Below the pieces are notes generated by a model. The model worked only from the letters and a program-made list of their open reading frames with translations. It had not been told where the DNA came from and ran no database searches. A program made the position numbers and the translations under genes. A stretch of 64,000 bases of DNA, taken from the NCBI GenBank assembly GCA_002071175.1, contig MWER01000004.1, positions 186,001 through 250,000 of the forward strand, given 5' to 3'. Positions 62,727-64,000 of this stretch are shown here, one piece after another. Position 1 is the stretch's first letter. Every line of letters begins with the position of its first letter. Origin of the DNA: Bacteroidetes bacterium ADurb.Bin037 (GTDB taxonomy: Bacteria; Bacteroidota; Bacteroidia; Bacteroidales; UBA932).

Positions 62727-63323
62727 TTACCGGGACTTTTCGTTTATTTTCCTGTTAATATACTCACGAAAGAGTTTGTTGCTGAAATGTTCTTCTGCAA
62801 GGTAAAAGCGAGCTACTTGTTCTGCGGACAGAACGTTGAGAAATTTACGATGGTATTCCATCCTAACCTGATTTTCTTCTTCAAAAGTCATTATAAACGT
62901 TTCCAGCACATCTTCAACAGCTGTGGCAGGTCCTTTGGGTGATGTCGCGACTTTTTCAGGGAGGGCCAGATCCCGGTGATCCCCCGCCGCAGTACGACCC
63001 TGGGATGATCCAGGCGGAGTGGCTCCTTTTCTCTGCCTGCCTTCATCTGAAGGTTCCAGCAGGCGGTACATCTCTGCTTTGGCACGGCCGCGTTTGTGTA
63101 CAACTACCCGGATCTTGCCTTCCATTTCATTATACAGGGGCCAAAACTTTTCAGCTTCTTCTGCCGTGAATCCCACTTTCTGTGTAATAAAAGCAACTTT
63201 CTGCGCCTGAACTGCCTCACGTTCTGCCCTGCGCTCCTGATCGCTTTTACGCGGACGCTGTTCCTGGGCATAAACACAGACCGGCATAAGGCATAAAAGA
63301 AATACGATTAACGAACGGTTCAT
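62727..63323 (-). CDS. Exported Spy/CpxP-like hypothetical protein
   Basis: A roughly 198-residue exported protein. A signal peptide (SLIVFLLCLMPVCVYAQ) is followed by a very charged helix and the motif TQKVGFTAEEAEKFWPLYNE, reminiscent of small periplasmic Spy/CpxP/ZraP-like helical proteins that sense envelope stress or metals. A stretch of about 45 residues rich in Gly, Pro, Arg and Ala (from LLEPSDEGR to GPATAVED) interrupts the helices and looks disordered. The start is the ATG before NRSLIV, not an upstream TTG that lies inside the preceding gene. It is third in a sigma factor / membrane protein / periplasmic protein series. Confidence 0.75.
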   Translation of the reverse strand: MNRSLIVFLLCLMPVCVYAQEQRPRKSDQERRAEREAVQAQKVAFITQKVGFTAEEAEKFWPLYNEMEGKIRVVVHKRGRAKAEMYRLLEPSDEGRQRKGATPPGSSQGRTAAGDHRDLALPEKVATSPKGPATAVEDVLETFIMTFEEENQVRMEYHRKFLNVLSAEQVARFYLAEEHFSNKLFREYINRKINEKSR

Positions 63324-63336
63324 GGCAATAGAGTTA

Positions 63337-63801
63337 TTATTTATTATTTGTTTCAATATGAAAATCTACCGGATCAAATCCCGGGTAGTTCATGTAATCT
63401 ACCAGATCATCAATATCCGGATCTATACGATCCAGGTGATCCTGCTGTTCCATAAAATCTTCCAGAACAAGTTCGGACACCATACGGTGATCAAATCCCC
63501 TAAAGGACCATTCACTCAGGAATGACAGTTCTTCCGTCTCCCGTACGGCTTCCTTGTTTTTCCCTATTATTGTCACCAGTGCGTACCCGATCCCAAAAAG
63601 GATCAGAAACGCAGCAGCGAGCTGCAACTGCGGCTTTAACAGACGAATAAAGCGATCGCCTTTCCTCTCCGGAACTTCGCGGATTTCCTCAAGAATGTTT
63701 TCCCGGACAGTCCAACAGGCCAGGATCTGTTCAAAATAACCGTCGGGAACTTTGAACGGATTTTCTTTCAGATGCGGATTATGTAATGCTTTGTCGCTCA
63801 T
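63337..63801 (-). CDS. Single-pass membrane protein, putative anti-sigma factor
   Basis: A 154-residue protein with one membrane segment (LAAAFLILFGIGYALVTII, around residues 75-95), a cytoplasmic N-terminal part beginning NPHLKENPFKVPDGYFEQI, and an acidic C-terminal tail rich in Asp. In Bacteroidota, proteins opening this way often sit beside ECF sigma factors, so an anti-sigma-like role is inferred; no zinc anti-sigma motif is seen. The ATG at 63801 is preferred to a TTG at 63807. It lies 34 nt after the sigma factor gene and 13 nt before the Spy-like gene. Confidence 0.75.
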   Translation of the reverse strand: MSDKALHNPHLKENPFKVPDGYFEQILACWTVRENILEEIREVPERKGDRFIRLLKPQLQLAAAFLILFGIGYALVTIIGKNKEAVRETEELSFLSEWSFRGFDHRMVSELVLEDFMEQQDHLDRIDPDIDDLVDYMNYPGFDPVDFHIETNNK

Positions 63802-63835
63802 TTTCAACTATTAGATGCTCCAAATATAAAAAGGT

Positions 63836-64000
63836 TTAAAGGAGTAGCTCTTTCAGAGATTCCTGCACTTTTGCAGCAGCATGATGGTATGAAGCCTTTA
63901 GTGCACCTACTGACGTTCCCAGAATGCGGGACATATCTTCATAACGGATCTCATCAAAATAACGCATATTGAAGACCAGACGTTGCTTGGGAGGCAGGCG
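63836..64000 (-). CDS. ECF-type RNA polymerase sigma factor (C-terminal end only)
   Basis: The last 54 codons of a sigma-70 family protein whose start lies beyond the right edge. The visible part is sigma region 4: LPPKQRLVFNMRYFDEIRYE, then DMSRILGTSVGALKASYHHA, a helix-turn-helix that reads the -35/-33 element. The stop is at 63836-63838. The downstream genes suggest it is regulated by the membrane protein that follows. Confidence 0.88.
   Translation of the reverse strand, partial: RLPPKQRLVFNMRYFDEIRYEDMSRILGTSVGALKASYHHAAAKVQESLKELLL

Noticed and set aside
1-64000. Search for prophage, insertion sequences, CRISPR arrays, toxin-antitoxin or restriction genes
   Set aside because: Nothing in the reading frames or repeats supports any of these. 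The window is ordinary core genome by content.

Overview
The window looks like chromosomal core sequence from a Bacteroidota species, most probably order Bacteroidales. The evidence is the gene content: a TonB-dependent receptor with a carboxypeptidase-regulatory-like N-domain, an S46 dipeptidyl-peptidase, BACON domains, DUF4251, an EF-G2-type elongation factor paralog, dimeric-type GlyRS, and SufS/SufE/DUF59 proteins. The signals agree: Shine-Dalgarno motifs are largely absent, and TAnnTTTG '-7' promoter boxes sit just upstream of about 20 genes. I see no prophage, insertion sequence, CRISPR array, restriction system or integrative element.

Layout. 0.2-2.1 kb: exported superoxide dismutase, tRNA-Pro, and a DUF134 regulator overlapping a family-4 uracil-DNA glycosylase. 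6.8-2.3 kb (minus): sufS-sufE-sufT(DUF59)-folK-glyS-vanZ. 6.8-11.4 kb (plus): ruvA, gcvH, threonine aldolase, acyl-CoA ligase, GNAT. 13.7-11.4 kb (minus): a TonB-dependent receptor. 16.2-13.9 kb (minus): ybeY-mnmG. 16.2-18.2 kb (plus): tRNA-Ala, tonB, hflX. 18.4-25.7 kb: a lipoprotein, frdAB (minus), then a namZ-DUF4251-GH20 cluster suited to peptidoglycan-sugar scavenging.

The AT-rich gap at 25,662-25,959 holds a perfect DnaA box and is a candidate replication origin. From 26.0 to 36.8 kb all genes run on the plus strand: ruvB, an Ntn hydrolase, mfd, an outer-membrane barrel, a TPR protein, lptC and ppiD. Then come ychF (minus), an EEP phosphatase/nuclease, mutS and an ABC permease, rsmA (minus), a serine hydrolase, aspS (minus), thyA-folA, a YfhO membrane protein (minus), an SNF transporter, a 1219-residue BACON/LRR lipoprotein (minus), mrp and DPP7 (minus), rnhB (minus), and EF-G2-lolD-trmN6. 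The right edge carries a sigma factor / membrane protein / periplasmic protein module (minus).

The most notable points are genome-wide habits rather than one exotic operon. First, several -7 boxes end only 3-8 nt before the start codon, which implies leaderless mRNAs. Second, 8 of 9 convergent gene pairs overlap or are 3 nt apart with no visible terminator. Third, near-identical divergent promoter cassettes sit between unrelated gene pairs. Individual genes of interest are the EF-G paralog lacking the GTPase histidine, FrdAB without an adjacent cytochrome b subunit, the duplicated LRR lipoprotein, and the candidate oriC.
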